A DNA stretch of 6,331 nt from PHET01 sp038202795 (GCA_038202795.1 JBBREQ010000120.1:1-6331), one strand, 5' to 3'; shown: positions 1 to 5,853, counted from the stretch's first letter. A program made the numbers and translations. Notes: a model not told the origin generated them from the letters alone.

Positions 1-576
1 CAGCCAGGTGCGCCCATCGGCCTCGACCACGGTGGGCTGGCCCGTCCATCCTGAGCCCTTCCACACCACGAGCTTGTTGTCGGGCTTGCGCTGAGTCCGG
101 CCCTGCCCCAACTCGAGCTTCCATCTCTGGTTCAGCGCCGAGGGAGCAGCGCCCGTGGCGTAGCCGTTGCGCGTCGCACCTCCCAGAAGACTCGGGACTC
201 GCAGAGGGGAGCGTCCGGCCGTGGGCGACGAGGGCTTGTCGGCAGGGAGGCTTGCGCGGGGCCACCAGGCGAGCGTGGCGGCGACGATGAGGACAGCCGC
301 GATGGCAACTACGATCTCGGGTACTCGGGAGCGTCTGCGACGGGGGGGTCGGTATGGCTGGAGCACCCGACCGCCACCACGCAGCGGCGAGGAGCCTCGC
401 CCGCGCGCGGGCGGTCGCGACTGGATGGGGGGAGGCGAGTAGACGGGCGGGCGCGACCGGGCGTTGTGCTGGCCCCCGGCCGGCTGTCCTGACCGCCCAC
501 GCAGGGGCGCGCCCGCTACCTGGTGCTGTGTGCGGGGCGTTTCACGACCGCGAGGCGGTTGGTTGGCGGGGGACAT
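1..576 (-). CDS. Membrane-anchored protein with Pro/Arg-rich tail, probable PQQ-like beta-propeller (partial, N-terminal 192 codons)
   Basis: This frame is open from an ATG at 574-576 to the left edge without a stop, so the C-terminus is missing. Residues 1-83 are a disordered tail rich in Pro, Arg, Gly and Gln, ending in a basic RRRR cluster at 79-82. Residues 88-105 (IVVAIAAVLIVAATLAWW) form one transmembrane helix, so the tail should be cytoplasmic and the rest extracellular. Residues 106-145 are a Ser/Pro/Gly linker. From about 150 the pattern 'NQRWKLEL' followed by 'VVWKGSGWTGQPTVVEADG' (about 171-188) resembles the first blade of quinoprotein-like beta-propellers, where GQP-x-V-x-DG is common. 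The propeller assignment is inference from about 40 residues. No clear Shine-Dalgarno precedes this ATG; TTG (592-594) or GTG (628-630) in the same frame are alternative starts. It is divergent from the rhodanese gene. Confidence 0.72.
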   Translation of the reverse strand, partial: MSPANQPPRGRETPRTQHQVAGAPLRGRSGQPAGGQHNARSRPPVYSPPPIQSRPPARGRGSSPLRGGGRVLQPYRPPRRRRSRVPEIVVAIAAVLIVAATLAWWPRASLPADKPSSPTAGRSPLRVPSLLGGATRNGYATGAAPSALNQRWKLELGQGRTQRKPDNKLVVWKGSGWTGQPTVVEADGRTWL

Positions 577-593
577 AGGCGCATCGTAGACCA

Positions 594-621
594 AGCGCGA
601 CTTCGTGGCACGCGAAGCGCT
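594..621. repeat. Imperfect inverted repeat in the divergent intergenic region
   Basis: AGCGC (594-598) plus TTCG (602-605) can pair with CGAA (613-616) plus GCGCT (617-621), leaving a three-base bulge and a seven-base loop. It lies 50 bases before the rhodanese start and just upstream of the leftward gene, so it may be an operator or a leader hairpin. No promoter hexamers could be placed around it with confidence. Confidence 0.3.
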
Positions 622-660
622 ACCATGCACCGAACAACGATTGAGCACCCATCAACAGCT

Positions 661-666
661 AAGGGA
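661..666 (+). promoter_or_regulatory. Ribosome binding site of the rhodanese gene
   Basis: AAGGGA lies four bases before the ATG at 671. It selects this start over the in-frame GTG at 605, which would add 22 residues of low-complexity, non-rhodanese sequence. Confidence 0.6.
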
Positions 667-670
667 CCCG

Positions 671-985
671 ATGTTCGGACTGGGCGTCAAGACGATCACC
701 ACTCAAGAACTCGCCGAGAAGCTCAAGGCAGGCAAGGTCGTGCTGCTCGACGTGCGCGAGCCCTACGAGTTCGCCGCCGGCCACGTGCCTAAGGCGGTCA
801 ACATCCCGCTGGGGACGTTGGCTGAGCGAATGGAGTGGTTCGACAAAGATGCCGAGACACTCGTGATCTGCGAGAGCGGGCATCGCAGCGCGACTGCGGC
901 CCGCAAGCTGACTCGCGCGGGCTTCTCGGACGTCCACAGCGTCAAGGGCGGCACGGCGGCGTGGAAGGGCAAGCTGAAGAGGTAG
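671..985 (+). CDS. Single-domain rhodanese-like sulfurtransferase
   Basis: The product has 104 residues, the size of a stand-alone rhodanese domain of the GlpE/PspE kind, with no signal peptide, so it is probably cytosolic. Visible landmarks are the opening 'TTQELAEKL', the CH2A-like segment 'LLDVREPYEFAAGHVPKAVNIP' split here as LLDVREPYEF (25-34) and GHVPKAVNIP (37-46), and the active-site loop CESGHRS at 67-73 with Cys67 as the persulfide-forming residue. 'VKGGTAAWK' (91-99) is the usual C-terminal signature. Such proteins move sulfane sulfur from donors such as thiosulfate or persulfides to thiol acceptors, or act in sulfide and persulfide handling; the substrate cannot be read from sequence. 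It stands alone between a divergent and a convergent gene, so the context gives no pathway. Confidence 0.93.
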   Translation: MFGLGVKTITTQELAEKLKAGKVVLLDVREPYEFAAGHVPKAVNIPLGTLAERMEWFDKDAETLVICESGHRSATAARKLTRAGFSDVHSVKGGTAAWKGKLKR

Positions 986-1035
986 CGCTTGCCTCGCGGG
1001 TGCGCCCGACAGGTTGCCGGTAGCCGACCCTTGGT

Positions 1036-1826
1036 TCAGATGAGATGCCAGCTCGGGGGGCGCAGGTCCTGGATGTCTTGAGGGCAGTCCGGCCCGAACC
1101 ACACTTCCGGTGCGATGACGAACTTGTCAGGCGACGGGTTCAGCCATGCCCCCACCAGCTGAAGCTGCTGTTGGCGAGAATGTGGTGGTCGCAGCGGCTC
1201 ATGAGCAGCAGATCGGTACCCCGGTCGTTGTTTGAGAAGCGGTAACGACGGCCGCGGAACGTTTCACGGCACCAGTCGAGGTCGTCCGAGAACACAATGA
1301 CGCGCAACCGTCCGAAGCGCTCCTCCATGAGGGCTAGTGCGCCTTCGTAGTACTCTCTGCCGCAGAAGGGGTGATAGGTCGGCAGCGTGAGATAGTCTCC
1401 TCTGCGAACGTGCAGGCTCACCGGCGTGCCTCGCAGCCAGCTCCTTCCCAAGAGCCGAGGGGAGGCGCTGTCGGCCTTGGCGACAACGGCGGGCTTGAAC
1501 CTGAGCGATGCGCGAATCTCAGCTTCGCAATGCGCGAAGTACCTCTGGGACTGGAAGAAGCCCTGCAGGTTGCAGTTGTCCGGTACATCGAACACCGCGT
1601 CGTTGAAGGCGAAGTGCGGCTCTATGTACGAGTGTATGAGCTGAGCTGCATCACTCTCGGTCAGTTCGGGATCGGCGATGTCGAAGACCTCGGTAAGCGC
1701 GAGTCCGTCATAGCGCGGGATGCGAGCCTCGTAGCCGCGCTTTGCACAAACCGCCTTGACGATTGCGTACTGAAACATCTGGTTGGCCAGTTGGCCGTGA
1801 GTGCCCAGTCGGGTGAAACTGATCAT
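1036..1826 (-). CDS. Alpha-1,2-fucosyltransferase, GT11 family, with a C-terminal frameshift
   Basis: The enzyme would transfer fucose from GDP-fucose to a galactose residue of a surface glycan. It opens with 'RLGTHGQLANQMFQYA' (6-21), the GT11 N-terminal motif, and carries HVRRGDY (139-145), the HxRRGD GDP-fucose-binding motif, 'LQGFFQSQRYF' (87-97), 'FSDDLDWC' (179-186) and 'ILANSSFSWWG' (216-226). As read, the frame ends at 1140 after 228 residues, two residues past SWWG. Shifting by one base at the run of five Cs on the plus strand (1149-1153) restores 'AWLNPSPDKFVIAPE' and then 'VWFGPDCPQDIQDL', ending PPSWHLI with a stop at 1036-1038: exactly the family's C-terminus, giving 263 residues. 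This is therefore an assembly indel, a recent inactivating mutation or a slippage site. It lies 127 bases downstream of the ZIP gene on the same strand but has no functional link to it. No other sugar gene is in view. Confidence 0.88.
1149..1153 (-). other. Homopolymer frameshift site in the fucosyltransferase gene
   Basis: Five consecutive Cs (five Gs in the coding sense). Six would keep the WWG-AWLNP reading frame; with five, the frame terminates two codons later. Confidence 0.75.
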
Positions 1827-1953
1827 CAGCTAGTCTCTGTGGTCTCGGTCTTCCACGTGCGGACGGCGGTTCCGCGCGCACGAGAAGATGCTTTGCTCGC
1901 GATGCCTGCAAATCCTAGCAGAGGGATCGCGGTGGTAGTCGGGTAGGGGGCGT

Positions 1954-2751
1954 TCACCCCAGCGCGATATCCAACACCGTCATGATCGTGAAGCCGAGGA
2001 TTGCCGCGAGCACGGCCGAATCGGCGTGGCCGCATCGCTGGCACTCAGGCACCAGCTCCTCGATAACGATGAAGATCATCGCCCCGGCGGCAAAAGCCAG
2101 CCCCCAGGGCAGAAGCGCCGTCGAGAAGGCGATCGCGGCCGCGCCCAGCACCGCGGCGACTGGTTCGACCGAGCCGGTTATGGCACCCAGAAACACGCTG
2201 CGGCCGCGCGTCTGACCTTCTCGGCGAAGGAGGGAGCTGACGGCGAGCCCCTCGGGCATGTTCTGGATACCAAGGCCAAGCGCCAGCGCGACCGCGGCCC
2301 CAACCGATGTGCCCGGCGCGCCCGACGCCGCAGCACCCGCCGCGACGCCCAGTGCGAGGCCCTCGGGGATGTGATGCAAGGTGATGGCGAGGACGAGCAG
2401 CGTGCTGCGGCTCCACGGCGTGCGCACGCCTTCGGATTCGATGCTGCTGCCCGGCAAGATGAGGTGCGCGTGCGGCATCACCTTGTCGAGCCCCCACAGC
2501 CCGACGCCGCCGATCGCGAACCCCAGGGCCGGCGCCAGCCAGGGTATCTGGCCGGACTCGCGCGCAATCTCGACTGCTGGCGCGAGCAGCGACCAGTAGC
2601 TCGCAGCCAGCATCACTCCCGCCGAGAAGCCCAGCAGGATATCCAGCATGCGCTGGGACGGGTTGCGGCGCAGCAGGATGACTGCCGCGCCAACGGCCGT
2701 CATCCCGAATGTGAACATTCCGGCAAGGAGCGCAAGAAGGAGCGGGTTCAT
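1954..2751 (-). CDS. ZIP-family divalent metal transporter (GufA/ZupT-like)
   Basis: This is an inner-membrane protein of about 265 residues, with several hydrophobic helices, that would import zinc, iron or manganese down a gradient. The metal-site helices are clear: 'LHHIPEGLALG' (125-135, the HNxPEG motif of TM4) and 'GIQNMPEGLAVS' (161-172, TM5). 'EELVPE' (231-236) lies in a later helix. Residues 91-112 form a His-containing loop (PHAH at 93-96) before TM4, as in many ZIPs. Directly after EELVPE comes CQRCGHAD, a CxxCxH cluster where relatives usually have small or polar residues. I chose the start at 2749-2751 (MNPLLL) because AGGTGG precedes it by ten bases; in-frame ATGs at 2760 (one base after AGGTGG) and 2778 are alternatives. 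Metal specificity cannot be told from the sequence. Confidence 0.93.
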   Translation of the reverse strand: MNPLLLALLAGMFTFGMTAVGAAVILLRRNPSQRMLDILLGFSAGVMLAASYWSLLAPAVEIARESGQIPWLAPALGFAIGGVGLWGLDKVMPHAHLILPGSSIESEGVRTPWSRSTLLVLAITLHHIPEGLALGVAAGAAASGAPGTSVGAAVALALGLGIQNMPEGLAVSSLLRREGQTRGRSVFLGAITGSVEPVAAVLGAAAIAFSTALLPWGLAFAAGAMIFIVIEELVPECQRCGHADSAVLAAILGFTIMTVLDIALG

Positions 2752-2891
2752 GCTCTGCATTCCACCTGTGTACCACAACTACCGCGCACACGTTCATCGT
2801 CCGAACAGCGGCCCCGTCCCGGGAAGGGGGCGTGGCCGCGCTTGCTCAGTACCTCTTCCGTGAACACCGCGCGCTCTTTGCGCAACGCCAC
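2748..2891 (-). CDS. Possible small ORF or gene remnant translationally coupled to the ZIP gene
   Basis: In this minus-strand frame about 28 codons (from roughly 2900 to 2815) show strong coding bias: nearly all third positions are G or C while second positions are mixed. They read as an amphipathic helix, 'LESVALRKERAVFTEEVLSK', followed by RGHAPFPG. A GTG at 2889-2891 preceded by GGAG could start a 47-residue product; its TGA stop overlaps the ZIP ATG as ATGA, the usual form of coupled genes. The bias fades after about 2815 and an in-frame stop sits shortly upstream of 2930. It may be a tiny leader gene or the decayed end of a lost gene. No family is recognised. Confidence 0.22.
   Translation of the reverse strand: MALRKERAVFTEEVLSKRGHAPFPGRGRCSDDERVRGSCGTQVECRA
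2808..2839. terminator. Strong GC hairpin upstream of the ZIP gene
   Basis: GCGGCC (2808-2813) pairs with GGCCGC (2834-2839). After one mismatch, a second stem of six pairs (one of them G-T) closes a six-base loop at 2821-2826. On the minus strand it is followed by TGTT only, so it is not a textbook intrinsic terminator. It could end a transcript from further upstream or fold in the ZIP mRNA leader. Confidence 0.4.
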
Positions 2892-3221
2892 GGACTCCAG
2901 CTTCGCGCATGTCGCCGTGGGAGCTGCGATGGAGACGGCGGTTCATCGGTTGTGCGCTGGAGCGAGTGCCCAGCGCGCGGTTCGATCCACGGGTGCGCCC
3001 AGTTGAATCGGCTGGAGCGACAGCGGACTTGAGCGCAGTCCGGTGGCGCCAATCGGTGTCGTCGGTGGTCCGCCCGTCGACACGTGCCGCACAAGAGGAG
3101 ATCCGAGAACTGGCCAGCGGTTCTGGCCCGGCTAGCGAGATATGCCACGACGCGGCTCTCGCAGTTTGCGGCATCTGGTTCCCGGGCGAGTGTTTCTCGA
3201 CGACTGAGCCGGACCCACAAG
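2892..3221. other. Intergenic stretch without a convincing gene
   Basis: About 330 bases between the coding-like remnant and the terminator of the PHP gene. Several long open frames exist on both strands, as expected at this GC content, but their translations are rich in Arg, Ser and Pro with no domain-like pattern, and their third positions are not GC-enriched in one frame. I see no RNA gene or repeat here. Confidence 0.5.
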
Positions 3222-3252
3222 GAAGGCCCCGGCGCGCGATGCCGGGGCCTTC
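3222..3252 (-). terminator. Hairpin terminator downstream of the PHP gene
   Basis: GAAGGCCCCGGC (3222-3233) is a perfect 12-base complement of GCCGGGGCCTTC (3241-3252) with a seven-base loop. It starts 36 bases after the stop of the leftward metallohydrolase gene. The minus-strand sequence after the stem (CCTTGTGGG) has only a weak T-tract, which is common in high-GC bacteria. Confidence 0.75.
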
Positions 3253-3287
3253 GAGGAATCCGCCTCGCTGGGCGGTCGTGCGTGTCG

Positions 3288-4790
3288 CTACTGGACGTCG
3301 ATGAAGATGGGGTTGCTGTAGAACCAGAGGTCGTCGTAGGCCTTCTGCGCGTCGTTCGGTCCCACAGAATCGTCGACAAGCGGGTTGCCGACCGCGTCAG
3401 TTTCGTTCGGGACCCCGATGCCAAGGTTCGTGCCGCGAAGGCGCAGATAGCAGTCGCTCGAGGGCTTGATGGTGTAGACGACCGTGTACCAGCTGCCCTT
3501 CGCGTTGCGGGCCTTCCACTCATCCGAGGAGAAACGCGCGGTCACCTTCGCCGAGGGGTTCTTGTCGTTGTTGTACTCGGCTGTGCCCGGAGTAGCCTTT
3601 CCAGTCACGTTGCCTCTGACCAGGTCGATGTGGTCGACCTTCGGCGCATCGCCATTGTTGTTGGCTGCGGGGACGTGGAAGCGGACCGCCACACGAACGG
3701 TCTTGCCCTTCTTGACGTCGAGCTCACTGCCCATCTCGGCAGTATCTCCGCTGGCGTTCGCGGTGAAGCGCAGCTCGTCGATGAGGTCGCCGTGCACCGA
3801 GAAGGAGTTGCCGGAGCGCAGCCCGTCGACGAGGGACTCGTATCCTTCGCCGTTCACCAAGGTGTGGCTCTTGGCGTACTCGCCAGGCCAGAAGTCGCCG
3901 TCGGTGTTGTGGAAGTCCGAGTTCACGAACGTCCACCAGTGACGACCCTCGCCGAGCAGGGCGTCCCAGACACCGCCCACTTCGGCGCTCATGAAGTCCG
4001 CTCCGCCGTAGGTGCGAGCGCGCGCAGTGGCGGCTGGATCGACCGTGCTGTTACCGGGATAGGTGATGTTGTTGTCGTAGCCGCCACGGCCGGGCTCTTT
4101 CTGATGGCCCGGCATGCCCTCGAAGCCAAAGGCTACGTCAGGACCGGCGTTGTTGAGGTCACGCAGGGCGGCGATGTTGTAGGCCTGCCTGCGCGAGGGG
4201 TGGTTGAGCAGCATGTAGCTGGAAGTCGGGTAGTTGGCCTGCAGCCACGCGACACCGTTGACCGCGCCGGCGTGCGAGGTGTTGTCCTTGCTCATGCCAA
4301 CTCGCGAGGTGTCCTTGTCGCTGGCATCGAACAGGTACTCGAAGTCGCTCACGGCAGTCGGCTCGTTCGCGACGATGCCAACGCTCGCGTGCTCGTGTGT
4401 TGGAACGTTCCATTCCACACCCTGGACCAGCATCTTGTCGGCGTAGATCTCGCGCAGGTCGCGCACGAGCGGCCACGACTGCGTGTTGATCGTAATCCAA
4501 CGCCACGTCGTGGTGATCGGGTTGCCGAATGCGTCTCGCTTGGATGTGCCGCCGTGCTCCGAGTTGGCCATCCAGTCAAGGCCGAAGTCGTCGAAGGCGT
4601 GGTGGACTACATCGAGTTGCGTCTTGCTGCCGTCGGTCAGATAGGTGTGGGTGTGGAAGTCGCCCGCGACATAGCGGCCGCTGTCCATCGCCGAGGCGAC
4701 CATCGGCACCACCGCAGCCGCGGCTACGGCCGTGCAGGTGACGGCGATCCCGATCTTGCTGGTGAGCCATCGCTTCTTACCATTGTGCAT
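3288..4790 (-). CDS. Secreted PHP-domain metallohydrolase, CehA/McbA-like
   Basis: The 500-residue protein starts with a Sec signal: KKRW, then a hydrophobic stretch at about 13-30, and a likely cleavage after VASA (34). The PHP (polymerase and histidinol phosphatase) metal-binding motifs follow in order: DFHTHT (44-49), SEHG (77-80), GVEW with Glu126, THEH (131-134), NHPSR (196-200) and SDFH (291-294). These would bind a two- or three-metal cluster for phosphoester or other hydrolysis outside the membrane; the substrate is unknown. The C-terminal part (about 335-500) looks like a beta-sandwich and ends in 'DLWFYSNPIFIDV', typical of CehA/McbA-type proteins. The ATG at 4788-4790 is preceded by AAGGGGA with eight bases spacing; the longer in-frame start at 4865 adds a non-signal extension. 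It is monocistronic, with its own terminator. Family assignment is firm, catalysis is inferred. Confidence 0.92.
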   Translation of the reverse strand: MHNGKKRWLTSKIGIAVTCTAVAAAAVVPMVASAMDSGRYVAGDFHTHTYLTDGSKTQLDVVHHAFDDFGLDWMANSEHGGTSKRDAFGNPITTTWRWITINTQSWPLVRDLREIYADKMLVQGVEWNVPTHEHASVGIVANEPTAVSDFEYLFDASDKDTSRVGMSKDNTSHAGAVNGVAWLQANYPTSSYMLLNHPSRRQAYNIAALRDLNNAGPDVAFGFEGMPGHQKEPGRGGYDNNITYPGNSTVDPAATARARTYGGADFMSAEVGGVWDALLGEGRHWWTFVNSDFHNTDGDFWPGEYAKSHTLVNGEGYESLVDGLRSGNSFSVHGDLIDELRFTANASGDTAEMGSELDVKKGKTVRVAVRFHVPAANNNGDAPKVDHIDLVRGNVTGKATPGTAEYNNDKNPSAKVTARFSSDEWKARNAKGSWYTVVYTIKPSSDCYLRLRGTNLGIGVPNETDAVGNPLVDDSVGPNDAQKAYDDLWFYSNPIFIDVQ

Positions 4791-4797
4791 ATCCAGT

Positions 4798-4804
4798 TCC
4801 CCTT
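4798..4804 (-). promoter_or_regulatory. Ribosome binding site of the PHP gene
   Basis: AAGGGGA on the minus strand lies about eight bases before the ATG at 4790 and places the start so that a normal signal peptide is at the N-terminus. Confidence 0.6.
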
Positions 4805-5110
4805 TCTTGGATTGGTGAAGGGCGTCCCCCGGCCCTTCTGACCGAGATAGTGCGCGCTTCCCCACCGGGATTGGTTGCAGGGGCTTTAAGAGTCAGTAAG
4901 TAGTTCGTTGCACACGCTGTGAGAAGGCGGTTCGCTCGTCAAAGGGCCTCGCGAAGTCGCGTGTAAACACATCCCTTCATGGCTGCAAATCCTCTGTTGC
5001 TTGTGGCCCTAAGGTCTAGAGTCTCGGGGCTGATGAGCGACCATCGCGTTGAGACGTACGCAGCACGAGTCGTAGCCACGTCGGCAGGTCTACCGAAGAT
5101 GGACTCGGAC
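4805..5110. other. Divergent intergenic region between the PHP gene and the small rightward gene
   Basis: About 300 bases without a credible gene. It should hold both promoters. Short dyads are visible at 4950-4961 (CGCGA-AG-TCGCG) and directly beside it at 4961-4970 (GTGT-AA-ACAC). A TTGACG on the minus strand (4937-4942) could be a -35 box for the PHP gene, but no matching -10 lies at 16-18 bases. No riboswitch fold was recognised. Confidence 0.4.
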
Positions 5111-5116
5111 AGGAGG
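5111..5116 (+). promoter_or_regulatory. Consensus Shine-Dalgarno for the small gene at 5122
   Basis: A perfect AGGAGG, five bases before a GTG. It is the strongest ribosome binding site in the window and is the main reason to accept the short frame that follows. Confidence 0.65.
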
Positions 5117-5121
5117 CTCCC

Positions 5122-5372
5122 GTGCCCGCGACGAAAGAACGCTTCGCCGAACCCACTACCGAACGCTTGTCACCGTCCTCGGCGATGGACGTGACGGCAG
5201 CCCGCATCTTCAGTGCGCTCGAATCGCTGCACGGAATTTCGGCCACCGAAGCTGAACTCATTGGTCGATCCGCCGCCGGCCTGCGCTACGCCTGTGCGCC
5301 GCCGCGCTGGAGGCGCTGACAGGGCGCAAAGTGCTGGTCGCGGGGTCCAGCGTCCGGCGAGGAGCGGCCTGA
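5122..5372 (+). CDS. Small protein of unknown function, apparently frameshifted
   Basis: Translation would start at GTG 5122 after AGGAGG. The first frame runs 65 residues to a stop at 5317-5319; its middle, 'MDVTAARIFSALESLHGISA' and 'TEAELIGRSAAGLRYA', is helical and protein-like, but the last ten residues (CAPPRWRR-type) are not. Shifting by one base around 5296-5303 continues into 'CAAALEALTGRKVLVAGSSV' and RRGAA, ending at a TGA at 5370-5372, for a product of about 83 residues. The pattern LFxALxxLHG and VLVAGSSVRxGA recalls pieces of Ppx/GppA phosphatases, but in the wrong order, so I do not assign a family. The stop lies four bases from the convergent gene. It may be a pseudogene, or an intact gene with an assembly error. 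Confidence 0.5.
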
Positions 5373-5376
5373 ACCG

Positions 5377-5682
5377 TCAGCCGGCAGCTCGGCACTGGTA
5401 GTCGAAGCCGAGATCGAGCGGAATGATTGAATCTCCGCTGGCCATCTCGACGCGCCTCGTGACGGCCGCTACCCACGTAGAATGCGTCCCACGATCCGGA
5501 ATGAACCCGATGTCGGGGAAGCGCCGCACCGCACGGGAAAGCATCTGTGTCGACGAGTCGCCCGAAATGACGTCTACCACGCCTCGGTCACTCATCAGCA
5601 CGAGTAGCGGACCACACGACGACTCCACATATGCGTAGCGCATGATGCAGCGCTCGGAACTTCTGGTGCTCAGATCGAACAT
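5377..5682 (-). CDS. Small protein resembling the N-terminal domain of Ada/Ogt DNA alkyltransferases (catalytic domain absent)
   Basis: The product has 101 residues. Residues 15-40, 'RYAYVESSCGPLLVLMSDRG' then VVDVIS, and later RRFPDIGF (53-60) with 'WVAAVTRRVE' (70-79) and PLDLGFDYQ (88-96), follow the layout of the ribonuclease-like domain preceding the active-site domain in O6-methylguanine-DNA methyltransferases, where the last piece is normally PLDLRGTAFQ. Instead of RVWxAL and the catalytic PCHRV, the frame ends five residues later (CRAAG, then TGA). It therefore cannot repair alkylated bases by the known mechanism; it is either a truncated gene or a stand-alone domain with another role. 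The start at 5680-5682 follows GGAGG by six bases; the in-frame ATG at 5643 lacks one. Similarity is from memory of the family pattern, not a search. Confidence 0.6.
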   Translation of the reverse strand: MFDLSTRSSERCIMRYAYVESSCGPLLVLMSDRGVVDVISGDSSTQMLSRAVRRFPDIGFIPDRGTHSTWVAAVTRRVEMASGDSIIPLDLGFDYQCRAAG

Positions 5683-5745
5683 CACATGCCTCCAGACTCG
5701 ACTCGATGAGTGAGTCCAGAATGGGCCTCTGGTGCCCGAAGTTGG

Positions 5746-5769
5746 TTGCAGTCGTGCAAGCACGTTGCA
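5746..5769. repeat. Alternating TTGCA/TGCAA dyads in a divergent promoter region
   Basis: TTGCA (5746-5750), TGCAA (5755-5759) and TTGCA (5765-5769) alternate in orientation with spacers of four and five bases, and the last is part of the palindrome TTGCAA. The cluster lies between the leftward gene at 5682 and the rightward gene at 5910, a fitting place for an operator. Confidence 0.3.
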
Positions 5770-5847
5770 AGAAATTTGCGGCATCGATCGGATTCGTAGC
5801 CACGGCAGGCAGGGAGTATCGACCGGTGTGGCGATCGCGAGATGGGG

Positions 5848-5853
5848 TATAGT
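5848..5853 (+). promoter_or_regulatory. Candidate -10 box of the secreted-protein gene
   Basis: TATAGT, five of six matches to TATAAT, in otherwise GC-rich sequence 57 bases before the start codon. No good -35 hexamer sits at 16-18 bases, so an alternative sigma factor or activator is possible. Confidence 0.3.

Noticed and set aside
986..1035. Bidirectional terminator between the rhodanese and fucosyltransferase genes
   Set aside because: Only weak, interrupted pairing (around 1011-1030) is present; not enough to call.
1371..1946. A 191-codon plus-strand frame opposite the fucosyltransferase
   Set aside because: Shadow of GT11 coding sequence; no start signal and no coherent fold pattern.
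2026..3006. A 326-codon plus-strand frame opposite the ZIP gene
   Set aside because: Antisense shadow: Arg/Gln/His-rich translation without family features, while the minus strand has clear ZIP helices.
2909..3304. A 131-codon plus-strand frame in the gap between the ZIP and PHP genes
   Set aside because: It runs through the terminator hairpin, has no ribosome binding site, and its composition is that of random GC-rich sequence.
3084..4841. A 585-codon open frame on the plus strand opposite the PHP gene
   Set aside because: It is Val/Arg/Gly-rich with no domain pattern and is the antisense shadow of the PHP metallohydrolase, whose motifs, signal peptide, ribosome binding site and terminator are all on the minus strand.
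4871..5751. TTGGTTGCAG occurring at 4871-4880 and 5742-5751 as a possible shared operator
   Set aside because: A ten-base repeat is expected many times by chance in 6.3 kb, and the flanks differ.
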